NCBI GenBank assembly: GCA_951812745.1
Contig: OX638327.1
Location: 2,133,501 to 2,197,500 of the forward strand
DNA from: an uncultured Nitrospirales bacterium
GTDB taxonomy: Bacteria; Nitrospirota; Nitrospiria; Nitrospirales; UBA8639
Direction of reading: 5' to 3'
DNA length: 64,000 nucleotides
A program made the translations under genes and the position numbers. Shown in pieces: positions 17,594 to 26,603 of the stretch (within the stretch, counting starts at the first letter, position 1; each line of letters starts with the position of its first letter). The notes below the pieces were generated by a model, which was not told where the DNA came from, made no database searches, and saw only the letters and a program-made list of their open reading frames with translations.

Positions 17594-18199
17594 CTAGTGT
17601 TTCGAGAGAATTTTCAAGCCTTCCCGAATCAATTCGTCGAGTGACGTCGGTGGCGGGCTCGTTCGGCTTACCTGGTCGAGGGCATTTTGGACGTCGCGAT
17701 GCCGGTATCCCAGATTGACCAGTGCCGACAGGGCATCCTCACGGGGAGCGTCGAACGACGCCGGCGCGTCGCTCGCCTCCGGCGTACCATCTGCGAGACA
17801 GGCGATTTTATCCTTGAGTTCCAAGGCAATGCGGCCCGCGGATTTCTTCCCGATTCCCGGAACCGACGCGAGTGTGTCCAGGTCGTCGGCGAGAATGGCC
17901 GCCCGCAGGTCGGCAATCTTCAAGGCGGACAACACGCTCAGGGCCAGTTTTCCGCCCACGCCGGAAATTTTGGTCAGCAGGGTAAAGGCCGTTTTTTCAT
18001 CGGGTGTCAGGAACCCGAATAATTGAATGGCATCTTCCCGCAGGTGGGTGAAGACGTGCAGCGTCAGAGGCGCACGCAGGCCGGGGAGGGCGAAATAGGT
18101 GCTGAGCGGGATGAACACCTCATAGCCCACTCCGTTGACGTCGAGAACGAGCCGTGAAGGATCTTTGGCCGCCAGGATTCCCGTCAGGTTGGCAATCAT
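17594..18199 (-). CDS. ruvA: Holliday junction DNA helicase subunit RuvA
   Basis: It has 201 residues, the family length. An N-terminal OB domain (MIANLTGILAAKDPSRLVLDVNGVGYEVFIP) is followed by two helix-hairpin-helix motifs (KISGVGGKLALSVLSAL and SVPGIGKKSAGRIALELKDK). The C-terminal UBA-like domain III (EDALSALVNLGYRHRDVQNALDQV) contacts RuvB. It binds four-way junctions as a tetramer. It sits 39 bp after yebC; ruvC and ruvB, which often neighbour it, are not in this window. Confidence 0.97.
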   Translation of the reverse strand: MIANLTGILAAKDPSRLVLDVNGVGYEVFIPLSTYFALPGLRAPLTLHVFTHLREDAIQLFGFLTPDEKTAFTLLTKISGVGGKLALSVLSALKIADLRAAILADDLDTLASVPGIGKKSAGRIALELKDKIACLADGTPEASDAPASFDAPREDALSALVNLGYRHRDVQNALDQVSRTSPPPTSLDELIREGLKILSKH

Positions 18200-18238
18200 G
18201 AAGCAGTGTCACGTGGGCGGCGAAATGGTGAGCGAACC

Positions 18239-18991
18239 TCAGCCGGATGCCGCGACTTTTTCCATGACCTCATCCGGAATGTCGAAGTTGGCATGTACTT
18301 TTTGGACGTCGTCATGGTCGTCCAGGATTTCCATCAGTTTCAACATTTGCTCGGCCGGTTTTTCGTCGAGTCGGATTTGATTCTGAGCGAGATAGGTGAG
18401 TTCAGCCACGGACGTGTGAATGCCGGCCTGTTGCAGGGCCGCCTTGACCGCTTCGAACTCGGAGACTTCCGCGGTGATTTCAAAACCGTTGCCAGCCTGT
18501 TTGACGTCCTCCGCCCCGGCTTCCAGGACAATACTCAATATCTGGTCTTCATCGACCGACGCCCCTTCCGTGACCAGGAGGCCTTTCTTGTGAAACTGCC
18601 ACGCGACTGCTCCGGCTTCGGCCATGGTCCCATGATTTTTCCCCAGCATGCTGCGAATTTCCGACACCGTGCGGTTCCGGTTATCCGTCATGATTTCGAG
18701 GAGTATCCCGGTGCCGCCGGGCCCGTAGCCTTCCAGGGTGAATTCCTCATAGTTGACACCGGGCAGTTCCCCCGTACCACGCTGGATGGCGCGTTTGATG
18801 GTGTCGGCCGGCATGTTGGCTTCCTTGGCCTTGGCAATGCAGGTCCGCAGGGTCGGGTTCGCATCGGGATCTCCGCCTCCGCGGGCCGCGATGGTCAGGT
18901 CGCGAATCAGTTTGGTGAAGACCTTGCCGCGTTTGGCATCGACCCCTGCTTTATGGCGTTTAATCGTGGACCAATGACTATGACCGCCCAT
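18239..18991 (-). CDS. YebC/PmpR family protein
   Basis: It has 250 residues with the hallmark N-terminus MGGHSHWSTIKRHKAGVDAKRGKVFTKLIRDL and the segments NPTLRTCIAKAKEANMPADTIKRAIQRGTGE and YEGYGPGG-like (LEGYGPGGTGILLEIMTDNRNRT). The family was long described as transcriptional regulators. Recent work on close members supports a role in easing ribosome stalling at proline-rich stretches. It is cytoplasmic, is first in a two-gene unit with ruvA, and is divergent from fmt. Confidence 0.97.
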   Translation of the reverse strand: MGGHSHWSTIKRHKAGVDAKRGKVFTKLIRDLTIAARGGGDPDANPTLRTCIAKAKEANMPADTIKRAIQRGTGELPGVNYEEFTLEGYGPGGTGILLEIMTDNRNRTVSEIRSMLGKNHGTMAEAGAVAWQFHKKGLLVTEGASVDEDQILSIVLEAGAEDVKQAGNGFEITAEVSEFEAVKAALQQAGIHTSVAELTYLAQNQIRLDEKPAEQMLKLMEILDDHDDVQKVHANFDIPDEVMEKVAASG

Positions 18992-19239
18992 GTCGTCGTT
19001 TCCTTATGCAAAACGTGCCAAACTTTTACAATGTATCCTGATTTTTCAGGGAACACGTCGCTTGGCTGGCATCATAGGATAGGGCATCCGACCGTGTCAA
19101 CGCGATTATACGTACTATAAACTAAGTACAATGTGCTCGGTCTTCTTGTAAGCCGGCGAAAATCGGCGAGTGCCCTTTCATCCGGATGGGGCCACAAAGG
19201 GAAGTTGCGCGAAGACAGGGAGGATGGTAAGGAAACGGC

Positions 19240-20214
19240 ATGCGTGTCGTGTTTATGGGAACACCCGCGTTTGCGGTGCCGTCCCTGGAAGCCCTGGACA
19301 ACTCGGATCAGGAGGTCGTCGGTGTGGTCACCCAGCCCGACCGTCCCAAAGGAAGGGGCCAGGCCGTGGTGCCGTGCCCGGTGAAGGAACTGGCGTTGGC
19401 AAAGGGATTGCCCGTGAGTCAACCCGATAAGATGAAAAGCCCGGAATTCCTGCGGCAACTCTCGGATTGGAAACCGGACGTCATTGCCGTGACGGCGTTT
19501 GGCCGGTTCCTGCCCAAAGCGATCCTGGACCTGCCCCCCATGGGGTGCGTCAACGTCCACGGTTCCCTGTTACCCGCCTACCGGGGAGCCGCTCCGATCC
19601 AATGGGCGCTCATTCACGGGGTTCCGGAAACGGGGATTACCACGATGTTGATGGATGAAGGCATGGATACGGGTGCCGTGCTGCTTCAACAAACGGTCCC
19701 GATCGAACCCGAGGATACCACCCTGGAATTGGGCGCCCGGTTGGCGCAGGCCGGCGGCGCGCTGCTGGTGGAGACGCTCACGCGATTGGCCGAAGATTCG
19801 GTCGTTCCCCGCGAACAGGATCATGCCCGGGCGACAGTGGCCCCGTTGCTGAAAAAAGAAGACGGCGTGATCGATTGGACGCAATCGGCCACGAAGATTG
19901 CCAACAGGATCCGGGGGCTGTCGCCGTGGCCCGGCTCTTACACCTTTCATCATGACCATCGCCTGATCATCCGGAAAGGCCGCGTCGATGCCGGAGGCGG
20001 TCCGGGCGGGAGCGACGGGTCGCAGCCGGGGACCATCTTGGCCGTGGGTCCGAAATCCTTTTGGGTCGGGACGGGTCAAGGCAAAATCGAAGTGCTGGAA
20101 GTCCAACCCGCGAATAAAAAACGCATGTCCGTGGAACAGTTTCTTCAAGGGTATTCGCTTCGGGTGCATGAGACGCTCAGCCCACGGCCGGAAGAGCCTG
20201 TGGCCAATTATTAA
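19240..20214 (+). CDS. fmt: Methionyl-tRNA formyltransferase
   Basis: It has 324 residues. The formyltransferase core begins MRVVFMGTPAFAVPSLEAL, with the family signature HGSLLPAYRGAAPIQWALIHG and the 10-formyl-THF site. A C-terminal OB-like tRNA-binding domain (about 210-310) begins near IDWTQSATKIANRIRGLSPWPG. It formylates initiator Met-tRNA. AAGGA lies 6 nt before the ATG. A peptide deformylase gene, its frequent neighbour, is not adjacent. The 248-bp divergent region towards yebC holds the promoters of both genes, though I cannot pick one with confidence. Confidence 0.97.
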   Translation: MRVVFMGTPAFAVPSLEALDNSDQEVVGVVTQPDRPKGRGQAVVPCPVKELALAKGLPVSQPDKMKSPEFLRQLSDWKPDVIAVTAFGRFLPKAILDLPPMGCVNVHGSLLPAYRGAAPIQWALIHGVPETGITTMLMDEGMDTGAVLLQQTVPIEPEDTTLELGARLAQAGGALLVETLTRLAEDSVVPREQDHARATVAPLLKKEDGVIDWTQSATKIANRIRGLSPWPGSYTFHHDHRLIIRKGRVDAGGGPGGSDGSQPGTILAVGPKSFWVGTGQGKIEVLEVQPANKKRMSVEQFLQGYSLRVHETLSPRPEEPVANY

Positions 20215-20270
20215 CGGCGCGTGGCGCGTGTGGTATCGTGTGAGAACGTAACACCGAAATCGAGGACAAC

Positions 20271-20609
20271 ATGAGTGATCAAACCAAGCAGGCGGTGGAA
20301 TTCATCGCGAAACAAATACGGGAACTCAAAATCATTCAACCGCATCTGGTGGAAGCCGTGAATGCGATATTGGCAAAAGAACAATTTTACAAATGGAAAA
20401 AACAGGTGGTGGCGCTGGTGGGAGAACAGCTCGGAGACGGCTACCGAAAACGACTAGCCAAAGATTGGTTGGAAACGGCGTTTGCCGGAGCGGATATGTA
20501 CGATGAATTGAGTGACGACATCGAGATGTGTCTCCGCCACCTGTACCAAATTTCCCACGAGATTGAAACCCAGGGGCTGCCAGGATCCGATGAGCCCTCG
20601 TCAACCTGA
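20271..20609 (+). CDS. Hypothetical protein between fmt and rsmA
   Basis: It has 112 residues, soluble and mainly helical, with no Cys motifs apart from a single Cys (DDIEMCLRHLYQ). It begins MSDQTKQAVEFIAKQIRELKIIQPHLVEAVNAIL. I do not recognise the family. It lies 56 bp after fmt, and its last codons overlap the start of rsmA by 20 bp, so the three genes probably form one transcript. Confidence 0.75.
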   Translation: MSDQTKQAVEFIAKQIRELKIIQPHLVEAVNAILAKEQFYKWKKQVVALVGEQLGDGYRKRLAKDWLETAFAGADMYDELSDDIEMCLRHLYQISHEIETQGLPGSDEPSST

Positions 20610-21417
20610 GCCGATGCCCTCCCTTCCCCGCCCGCGCAAACGCCTTGGTCAACACTTTCTCATCGATCCCAATATCACCAGAAAAATCCTGAAGGCCGCG
20701 GCGTTGAGTCCGGAAGACGTCGTCTTTGAAATCGGACCCGGACGGGGCGCCCTCACGCAGGTGTTGTGTGAACGAGTCTCCAAGGTGATTGCCGTGGAAC
20801 TCGACCGGCACCTGTTCGACTATCTTTCGCAAATCTGCGCGCAACACGACCACCTGGAACTGCTTCACGGCGACGCCCTGGACTTTCCCTATGACACCCT
20901 GCCCGTGGGAACGGTCGTCATTTCCAATTTACCGTACTACATGGCCACGCCCTTGTTGTTCCGGTTGTTGCAGGAACGCGATCGGATCGACCGGATGGTC
21001 CTGATGCTGCAACGCGAAGTGGCCGAGCGGATGATCGCGGAACCCGGTTCGCGGGACTATGGCCTCCTGTCCGTGGTCACCCAATATCAGACGAAGCCCC
21101 GCAAGGCGTTCGTCGTGCCGGCGAGTTGTTTCCGGCCGGTCCCGCAAGTGGACTCGGCCGTGGTGTGTCTGACGGGCCGGACTGCGCGGAATCCCACCGA
21201 TGCCCGGTTTGACGACGTGTTCATGAAGGTCGTCCGGGGCGCGTTTGCGCATCGACGCAAAACCCTAATCAACTCCTGCCGAGAGGAAAGATGGGAGGAA
21301 CCCGTGATCCGGCGGGCCCTGGAACGGACCCGGATCGACCCGCGCCGCCGCGCCGAAACCCTCACGGTCCGGGAATTCATCTCCTTGGCCCATGCCGTCC
21401 GGACTTCAGAAAATTAA
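20590..21417 (+). CDS. rsmA: 16S rRNA dimethyladenosine transferase
   Basis: It has 275 residues from MSPRQPEP (20590, AGGA just upstream); MPSLPRPRKRLGQHF at 20614 is an alternative. The Rossmann-fold SAM motif is VFEIGPGRGALTQVL, and the catalytic motif is NLPYYMATPLLFRLL. It dimethylates two adjacent adenosines near the 3' end of 16S rRNA; loss gives kasugamycin resistance. It overlaps the upstream hypothetical gene. Confidence 0.96.
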   Translation: MSPRQPEPMPSLPRPRKRLGQHFLIDPNITRKILKAAALSPEDVVFEIGPGRGALTQVLCERVSKVIAVELDRHLFDYLSQICAQHDHLELLHGDALDFPYDTLPVGTVVISNLPYYMATPLLFRLLQERDRIDRMVLMLQREVAERMIAEPGSRDYGLLSVVTQYQTKPRKAFVVPASCFRPVPQVDSAVVCLTGRTARNPTDARFDDVFMKVVRGAFAHRRKTLINSCREERWEEPVIRRALERTRIDPRRRAETLTVREFISLAHAVRTSEN

Positions 21418-21513
21418 TCTGAAAAGTCCAGGCTCTCTACGAAAGGATACTCACATATTCTTCACTAGGTATTTTGCTTGATAAACGAGGACTTTCTGTG
21501 GTAGATTTACTTC

Positions 21514-23940
21514 ATGCGCCTCTTTTCCAGGCCCGCCAAGAAGTCCGATAAGCCGGAAGCGCCATCCCCCACCTTTCCTCTGAACCGGGAAATCGTCGGC
21601 ATTTTTCTCATTACCCTAGCCGTGTTGGTCTTTCTGAGCCTGTGGTCGTTTTCGCTCCGGGACGTGGGCTGGTTTGTGCTCCCCGAGACCGAAACGGTCG
21701 AGGAACGGGGCAGCCCGCACAATCTGGTCGGGTTGGTGGGCGCCTACACGGCCGCCGGCTTGATTTGGCTCGTGGGATCCGCAGCATTGGCCATCCCGTT
21801 TGTGATCCTCCTGAACGGCATACGACTCTTTCAGAAAGAGCGCCACTCGATCAAAACGATCACGGGCTCCGTGCTCCTGATCCTGGCGATGAGCACGCTC
21901 GTGTGGTTGCATCATCCCGTCTCCGTGCAGGTGTTGCAGGAGGGGATCACGTCGGGCTTATATGCCGGGCAGGCGGGAGCCTGGACGGCGGGCGGCTTGG
22001 AACCCTTGTTCGGTCAGTGGGGAAGCACGGTCCTCCTGAGTTCCCTGCTGCTCGTCTCCCTCTTGCTCATCACGCCCTTTTCCCTTTCGACAGGGGTCGG
22101 ACGCATTCCGAACGGCGTGGGGAAGATGGGGGCATGGGTACGGCGTCCCGCTTGGCATTGGCCTGCCTGGTGGAAGAACCGCTCGCAACCCAAGGCCAAC
22201 AAACCGGTTAAGATCAACCGGGGGTTGGGTGGACGAAGGGCGGCTTTTTCGTTTCTGAAAAAGGAAGCCCCGGTACAGGAGCCGCTCCTGGAAAACGCTA
22301 CGGCTTCGGCTGACATCGATTTTCCCGTAGGGGACGGCCCCCGTGACGGCCCGCGGTCAGAAGATGGCCCCTCTACCATCCATCGGCCAAACGTGGTGCG
22401 GCCCGAATCGGTTCGGAAGGTGGCGAAGGGTTATCATCTGCCCGATCCCATGGCTCTGCTTGAGGCACCCCCGGGTTCGAATGCGCAGCAGACGGATCAG
22501 ATTTTGGAGTCGCAATCCCAAATCCTCACGAATACGTTGCAGAACTTCGGCATTGCCGGAAAAGTGACGGAAGCACATCCGGGGCCGGTCATCACCATGT
22601 ATGAATTCGCTCCGGGGCCCGGCATCAAAGTCGCGCGAATCGTGACGCTCGCCCACGATTTAGCCATGGCCCTGAAAGCCCCCAGCGTGCGGATCGTCGT
22701 CCCGCTGCCGGGCAAATCCACGGTGGGGATCGAAGTCCCCAACCCGGTCAAAGAAACCGTGGCCTTACGGGAAATCCTGACCAGCGAGGTCTACGCCCGG
22801 TCCCGGTCCAAATTAACGCTGGCCTTGGGGAAAGATATTTTCGGCCGGCCGTGCGTCGCGGACCTGAAAACCATGCCGCACCTGCTGGTGGCCGGGGCAA
22901 CCGGGGCAGGGAAAAGCGTGGGGTTGAACAGCATGTTGCTCAGCCTCCTGTTTTCCGCCCATCCGGACGAGGTCAAGCTGTTGCTCATCGATCCCAAGGT
23001 CCTGGAACTCCAGGTCTATGACGGGATTCCGCACCTGTTGCATCCGGTGTTGACCTCCCCGAAAGCCGCGGCTCGCGGGTTGACCTGGGTGCTTCAGGAA
23101 ATGGAGCGTCGCTATCGCCTGTTGGCGGAATACGGGGTTCGCAATATCCAGGCTTATAATCAGAAAGTAGAGGACGGCCTGCGTGTCGTCCCACAGAAAC
23201 AGGGATCGGTTAGCGCAAACCGGCGCGGCGCGGCGACCGAGTCCGAAGAAGTCGACGACCTGCAACCCGAGGAGGCGCCGCAACCCCTCCCGTTCATCGT
23301 GGTGGTGGTCGATGAATTCGCCGATCTCATGATGACGGCGCCCAAGGAAGTGGAAGAAAAAATCGCCAGGTTGGCTCAAATGGCCCGGGCGTCGGGCATC
23401 CATCTCATCCTGGCCACCCAACGTCCGTCGGTGGACGTGGTGACTGGACTCATCAAGGCGAACTTTCCGACCCGGATTGCCTATCAGGTCTCTTCCAAAA
23501 CGGATTCCCGGACCATTCTCGACGCGAACGGGGCCGAAGCGCTGCTCGGATTGGGAGACATGCTGTATTTGCCCCCGGGTACCGGACGTCTGGCGCGGCT
23601 GCACGGGTCCTACGTCTCCGATGATGAAGTCCGCCGGGTGGTGGAGTATGTGAAAGCCCAGGCCGGCCCGGATTTTTGCCATGAACCGGTTTTCCAGGAG
23701 CAGGTCATCGTGGAAGAAGAGCAGGAATGCGATGACGTCTATGAGCAGGCCAGGGAAGTGGTATTGACCTCCGGGCAGGCCTCCGCGTCGCTCATTCAAC
23801 GTCGATTGCGGCTCGGGTATCCCCGAGCGGCGCGCATGATCGAGCAGATGGAAGAAGAAGGCCTTGTGAGCGCACCCGGACGCGATGGCCGTCGTGAAGT
23901 GTTGGGCCGGCGAATGGCCCTCGAAGAGGAGGCGGGATGA
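21514..23940 (+). CDS. ftsK: DNA translocase FtsK
   Basis: It has 808 residues. Four transmembrane helices lie in the first 190 residues, followed by a short Pro/Gly/Arg linker (about 195-300) and the RecA-like motor with Walker A VAGATGAGKSVGLNS (about 460) and Walker B PFIVVVVDEFADLM (about 595). A C-terminal gamma winged-helix domain (about 745-805, QAREVVLTSGQASASLIQRRLRLGYPRAARMI) should read KOPS-like sites. It pumps DNA at the septum for dimer resolution. The linker holds GDGPRDGPRSEDGP, encoded by a repeat related to the GTAGGGGACGG repeats elsewhere. It overlaps lolA by 4 nt. Confidence 0.97.
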   Translation: MRLFSRPAKKSDKPEAPSPTFPLNREIVGIFLITLAVLVFLSLWSFSLRDVGWFVLPETETVEERGSPHNLVGLVGAYTAAGLIWLVGSAALAIPFVILLNGIRLFQKERHSIKTITGSVLLILAMSTLVWLHHPVSVQVLQEGITSGLYAGQAGAWTAGGLEPLFGQWGSTVLLSSLLLVSLLLITPFSLSTGVGRIPNGVGKMGAWVRRPAWHWPAWWKNRSQPKANKPVKINRGLGGRRAAFSFLKKEAPVQEPLLENATASADIDFPVGDGPRDGPRSEDGPSTIHRPNVVRPESVRKVAKGYHLPDPMALLEAPPGSNAQQTDQILESQSQILTNTLQNFGIAGKVTEAHPGPVITMYEFAPGPGIKVARIVTLAHDLAMALKAPSVRIVVPLPGKSTVGIEVPNPVKETVALREILTSEVYARSRSKLTLALGKDIFGRPCVADLKTMPHLLVAGATGAGKSVGLNSMLLSLLFSAHPDEVKLLLIDPKVLELQVYDGIPHLLHPVLTSPKAAARGLTWVLQEMERRYRLLAEYGVRNIQAYNQKVEDGLRVVPQKQGSVSANRRGAATESEEVDDLQPEEAPQPLPFIVVVVDEFADLMMTAPKEVEEKIARLAQMARASGIHLILATQRPSVDVVTGLIKANFPTRIAYQVSSKTDSRTILDANGAEALLGLGDMLYLPPGTGRLARLHGSYVSDDEVRRVVEYVKAQAGPDFCHEPVFQEQVIVEEEQECDDVYEQAREVVLTSGQASASLIQRRLRLGYPRAARMIEQMEEEGLVSAPGRDGRREVLGRRMALEEEAG

Positions 23941-24662
23941 AGCTCCTGGGAGTGCTCGTTGTCGTCTGTTTTTGTACGGTGTTCCCTCTCCTTCTGGGAG
24001 AGGGGAAGAGTGAGGGCCTGCCGGCGCTCGCGCAGACCGGGGCAAGCGACGACCTCCAGGCGTTGGTCAACCGTGTTGACGCGCAGTATGCGCAGATCAA
24101 GGATCTCCAGGCGGACTTTGTCCAAGAAACGCACATTCAAGGATTCGATACCCCGCTCCGCTCCTCGGGGCGCGTGTATCTGAAAAAACCCGGGCGGCTT
24201 CGCTGGGATTACCTGAAACCCTCGGTGGAACACCTGTACGTGCACCAGGATCAGGTGGCGATGTACGTGCCTGCCCACAATCAAATCCTAAAGGGCAGTC
24301 TCACGATGATGGCTTCGACCAAGGCCCCGCTCCGATTGCTCCAGGGCGTCGGGAAACTAGCCGAACATTTTTCCGTGGAACCGACTGGAGCTGGAAAGAA
24401 GGGGGAAGGCGGGTTGCCGTGGTTGACGCTGATCCCCAAGCCCCTTCCGGGTTCGGCGCCGTCGTCGCTCGTTAAGATCGTGGCGGAGATCCAACCGCGC
24501 ACGTATATGATTCAATCCCTCACCTTGCATGAGAACAATGGCAACGTCTCCACGGTTCGGTTTTCCCATTTCAAGGTCAACAAAGGATTGGATGACACGG
24601 TGTTGATCCTAAATCCGCCTGAAGGGGTGGTCATCGTCGAAGACTTTCTCCCGAAAAGCTGA
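23937..24662 (+). CDS. lolA: Outer-membrane lipoprotein carrier protein LolA
   Basis: It has 241 residues, with the ATG overlapping the ftsK stop codon (ATGA). A LolA-fold domain runs from about residue 38: LVNRVDAQYAQIKDLQADFVQETHIQG, SSGRVYLKKPGRLRWDYLKP and YVPAHNQILKG. It shuttles lipoproteins through the periplasm to the outer membrane. The signal-peptide region is odd. The hydrophobic start MKLLGVLVVVCFCTVFPLLL runs straight into residues encoded by a palindromic repeat (23984-24020, LLLGEGKSEGL) before ALAQTGA, where cleavage probably occurs. Confidence 0.93.
   Translation: MKLLGVLVVVCFCTVFPLLLGEGKSEGLPALAQTGASDDLQALVNRVDAQYAQIKDLQADFVQETHIQGFDTPLRSSGRVYLKKPGRLRWDYLKPSVEHLYVHQDQVAMYVPAHNQILKGSLTMMASTKAPLRLLQGVGKLAEHFSVEPTGAGKKGEGGLPWLTLIPKPLPGSAPSSLVKIVAEIQPRTYMIQSLTLHENNGNVSTVRFSHFKVNKGLDDTVLILNPPEGVVIVEDFLPKS
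23984..24020. repeat. Palindromic repeat inside lolA signal-peptide region
   Basis: A CCCTCTCC / GGAGAGGG hairpin (23984-24004) is followed by GAAGAGTGAGGG. It is the inverted counterpart of the intergenic repeats at 821-871 and 35491-35544, here translated in frame. A third, degraded copy follows the lolA stop (about 24680-24720). Confidence 0.6.
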
Positions 24663-24803
24663 CCGATCATCCCGGCAACATCCTCTCCCCACTGCGGGAG
24701 AAGGCCGGAGTGAGCGGGCCATGTGTTCCGGGAAGCCAGTGCCTTTTCATTACGATCATTTCTTGACTCAGCGAAAAGGCCCCGTTTAAGCTTTTTGCTG
24801 GCT

Positions 24804-24877
24804 TGGGGGATCGTCTAAGGGTAGGACATCAGATTCTGGATCTGATTGTGAGGGTTCGAATCCTTCTCCCCCAGCCA
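24804..24877 (+). tRNA. tRNA-Gln (anticodon CUG)
   Basis: A complete cloverleaf is visible. The 7-bp acceptor stem TGGGGGA pairs with TCCCCCA, and the anticodon stem TCAGA/TCTGA carries loop TTCTGGA (anticodon CTG). The T-arm is GAGGG-TTCGAAT-CCTTC, followed by discriminator G and an encoded CCA. A TTGACT box at 24763 with a weak TTAAGC at 24786 could be its promoter. glnS, the cognate synthetase gene, lies 1.7 kb downstream. Confidence 0.96.
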
Positions 24878-24970
24878 CTCTCCGCGATCTTCAAATTTTA
24901 GTCTATGGTCGGATGGAGTATGAAACGCGGGAATCCAACTTCTATGCATGACTACGTGGCAGAAGCGACG

Positions 24971-25906
24971 ATGACGAGAGAGATGATCTGTCACCCATCC
25001 AGGTGTCTTGCCCTGTTGCTGGGTTTCTGCCTGCTCGCTTGGACAGGCATGGCAAACGCCGAAACGAGCCGGCAGGGATTTTACGCCGGCATCGAGTTGG
25101 GGTTTGCGAATGCCGGAGACATGGGGTCCGTCCTGTCAGCAGTCAACCATCCGACGAAATGCGACCAGCTTCTTAGAGTCGGACCAGACCACAACGTGGT
25201 TCCACTCAGCGATCCGGACTGTACAAATAATACGCCGCAGCCGCTCACCACCAATTCGTTTGACCTGAGCACCGGGTTCCTGGGCGGCGTCAGCGTTGGA
25301 TATGCGCTGGACCGGTTTCGCGTTGAATTCGAATACCTGAACCGGTCTCACAGTGGCGGTTCTTCGCTGTGGAGGATCCCCGGTGAGAACGTGGCGCTGG
25401 TGGACAAAAATGACGAGGTGAGCACGCTCGACCCACCCTCGGAATGGGTATCGGACTTCAGCGCTCATCAATTTTTCGTGAACGCCTACTACGACTTTTT
25501 GAATAACTCGCGCTGGACGCCCTACGTGGGTGCGGGCGTCGGTTGGGCCCGCACCAGTCTGGCCTACGAGGCTTCCTTTTTACGTAAGACGATCGCTCAA
25601 GGCTATCCGGCTAATAAACCACCGGCTGCCGCCGGCACGCTCAGCCTGCTGTATACCGAGTTCACCGACACGCTCTTCGGTTTCCAATTTCTGGGTGGCC
25701 TGGACTACGCGCTCACGGAAAAGGTCTCCATCGGGATGAAAGCGCGCTGGGCTTCCTTCCAGGACCTTGAAGGCGACACCGTGTGGGATCTCATCAGAAG
25801 TCACAGACCGGTCCGGGCGGACGGCACGACCCCATTCGACAGCACGTTGACCTTCAGCGACATCCAATACTGGGCGCTCAGCGTCGGGCTGAAGTACGCC
25901 TTTTGA
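24971..25906 (+). CDS. Outer-membrane beta-barrel protein
   Basis: It has 311 residues from MTREMICHPS (24971); upstream Met codons at 24905 and 24944 are also in frame. A signal peptide (LALLLGFCLLAWTGMANAETS) precedes alternating amphipathic strands: GFYAGIELGFANAG, GFLGGVSVGYALDRFRVEFEYLN, WTPYVGAGVGWARTSLAYE, FGFQFLGGLDYALTEKVSIGMKARWASF. The C-terminal strand ends in Phe (WALSVGLKYAF), as expected for BAM substrates. This fits the porin-like OmpA-barrel/opacity-protein class. Function beyond surface localisation cannot be said. Confidence 0.85.
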   Translation: MTREMICHPSRCLALLLGFCLLAWTGMANAETSRQGFYAGIELGFANAGDMGSVLSAVNHPTKCDQLLRVGPDHNVVPLSDPDCTNNTPQPLTTNSFDLSTGFLGGVSVGYALDRFRVEFEYLNRSHSGGSSLWRIPGENVALVDKNDEVSTLDPPSEWVSDFSAHQFFVNAYYDFLNNSRWTPYVGAGVGWARTSLAYEASFLRKTIAQGYPANKPPAAAGTLSLLYTEFTDTLFGFQFLGGLDYALTEKVSIGMKARWASFQDLEGDTVWDLIRSHRPVRADGTTPFDSTLTFSDIQYWALSVGLKYAF

Positions 25907-25998
25907 CCCTGACGCGTGGTCGTGCCCGTCACCGTATCGGACGTGGCGAATGCGGGGCCTTGACACCTCCGAACATTTTTCCTAGGTTTCGTCCGGTT

Positions 25999-26379
25999 AT
26001 GGCAACGATGATCCAACGTTTTGCTTCCTCTCTTTGTCTGCTTGTGACCCTGACGGTTCTGCTGGTCCCGGTTCACGGTTTTGGTTATCAAGACGAAGTG
26101 GACTGGATGTGGAACGACACGAAAGCCACGTCCAAAGGGCGGTGCAAAACCTTTGTGGTCAAAGCCGGCCCGCCGAAAATTGTGCGGGGCACCGTCTCGG
26201 GTCGCACGTGCCTGACCAATGCCGTTCACGCCTATCGAACAGGCGATCATGAAAAAGCCTTCGGCTGGATCCTGGCGGGTCAATGCCATGATCGGGCGGC
26301 CCGGGACACGTTGATCAAAAACGCTCCTCACGTGTTGAAATATCTGCTCGACCAGTACGGACCGCACGTGTCCGAGTGA
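25999..26379 (+). CDS. Secreted hypothetical protein
   Basis: It has 126 residues from MATMIQRFASSLCLL (25999). The frame is open to 25783, but that part overlaps the barrel gene. A cleavable signal peptide (LLVTLTVLLVPVHGFG) is followed by a mature domain of about 100 residues with three Cys (GRCKTF, GRTCLTN, GQCHD) and a helical C-terminus (AFGWILAGQCHDRAARDTLIKNAPHVLKYLLDQYG). The family is not recognised; it is likely periplasmic. Confidence 0.75.
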   Translation: MATMIQRFASSLCLLVTLTVLLVPVHGFGYQDEVDWMWNDTKATSKGRCKTFVVKAGPPKIVRGTVSGRTCLTNAVHAYRTGDHEKAFGWILAGQCHDRAARDTLIKNAPHVLKYLLDQYGPHVSE

Positions 26380-26465
26380 CGTGAATTTCTCTCCTTTCCA
26401 GCTTTGCCCATCGGGAAGGGCTGTCGTGTTCACAAACAGGAAAAGAGATTCCGGGAGGGACGACG

Positions 26466-26555
26466 ATGAATGACCAATACTATTGGGGTGCGCTGTTGCT
26501 GATCGTCGGGGTGATCGGCTTGCTTGTGTTGTTCAAAGGCAAGAAACCCTATTAA
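26466..26555 (+). CDS. Small single-pass membrane protein
   Basis: This is a 29-residue ORF preceded by GGGAGGGACGACG. It begins MNDQYYWGALLLIVGVIGLL and ends in a positively charged tail (FKGKKPY), giving one clean transmembrane helix with the N-terminus probably outside. The codon use is ordinary for the region. It could be a regulatory small protein or a subunit; no partner is obvious. glnS starts 48 bp downstream. Confidence 0.6.
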   Translation: MNDQYYWGALLLIVGVIGLLVLFKGKKPY

Positions 26556-26603
26556 GGTTCCTGATGTGTCCAGCACGGTAACGGCAAAGAAGGATTCTTA
26601 AGC

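Noticed and set aside
22813..24045. 410-codon open frame antisense to ftsK/lolA
   Set aside because: FtsK Walker motifs lie on the other strand; the antisense product has no domain pattern.
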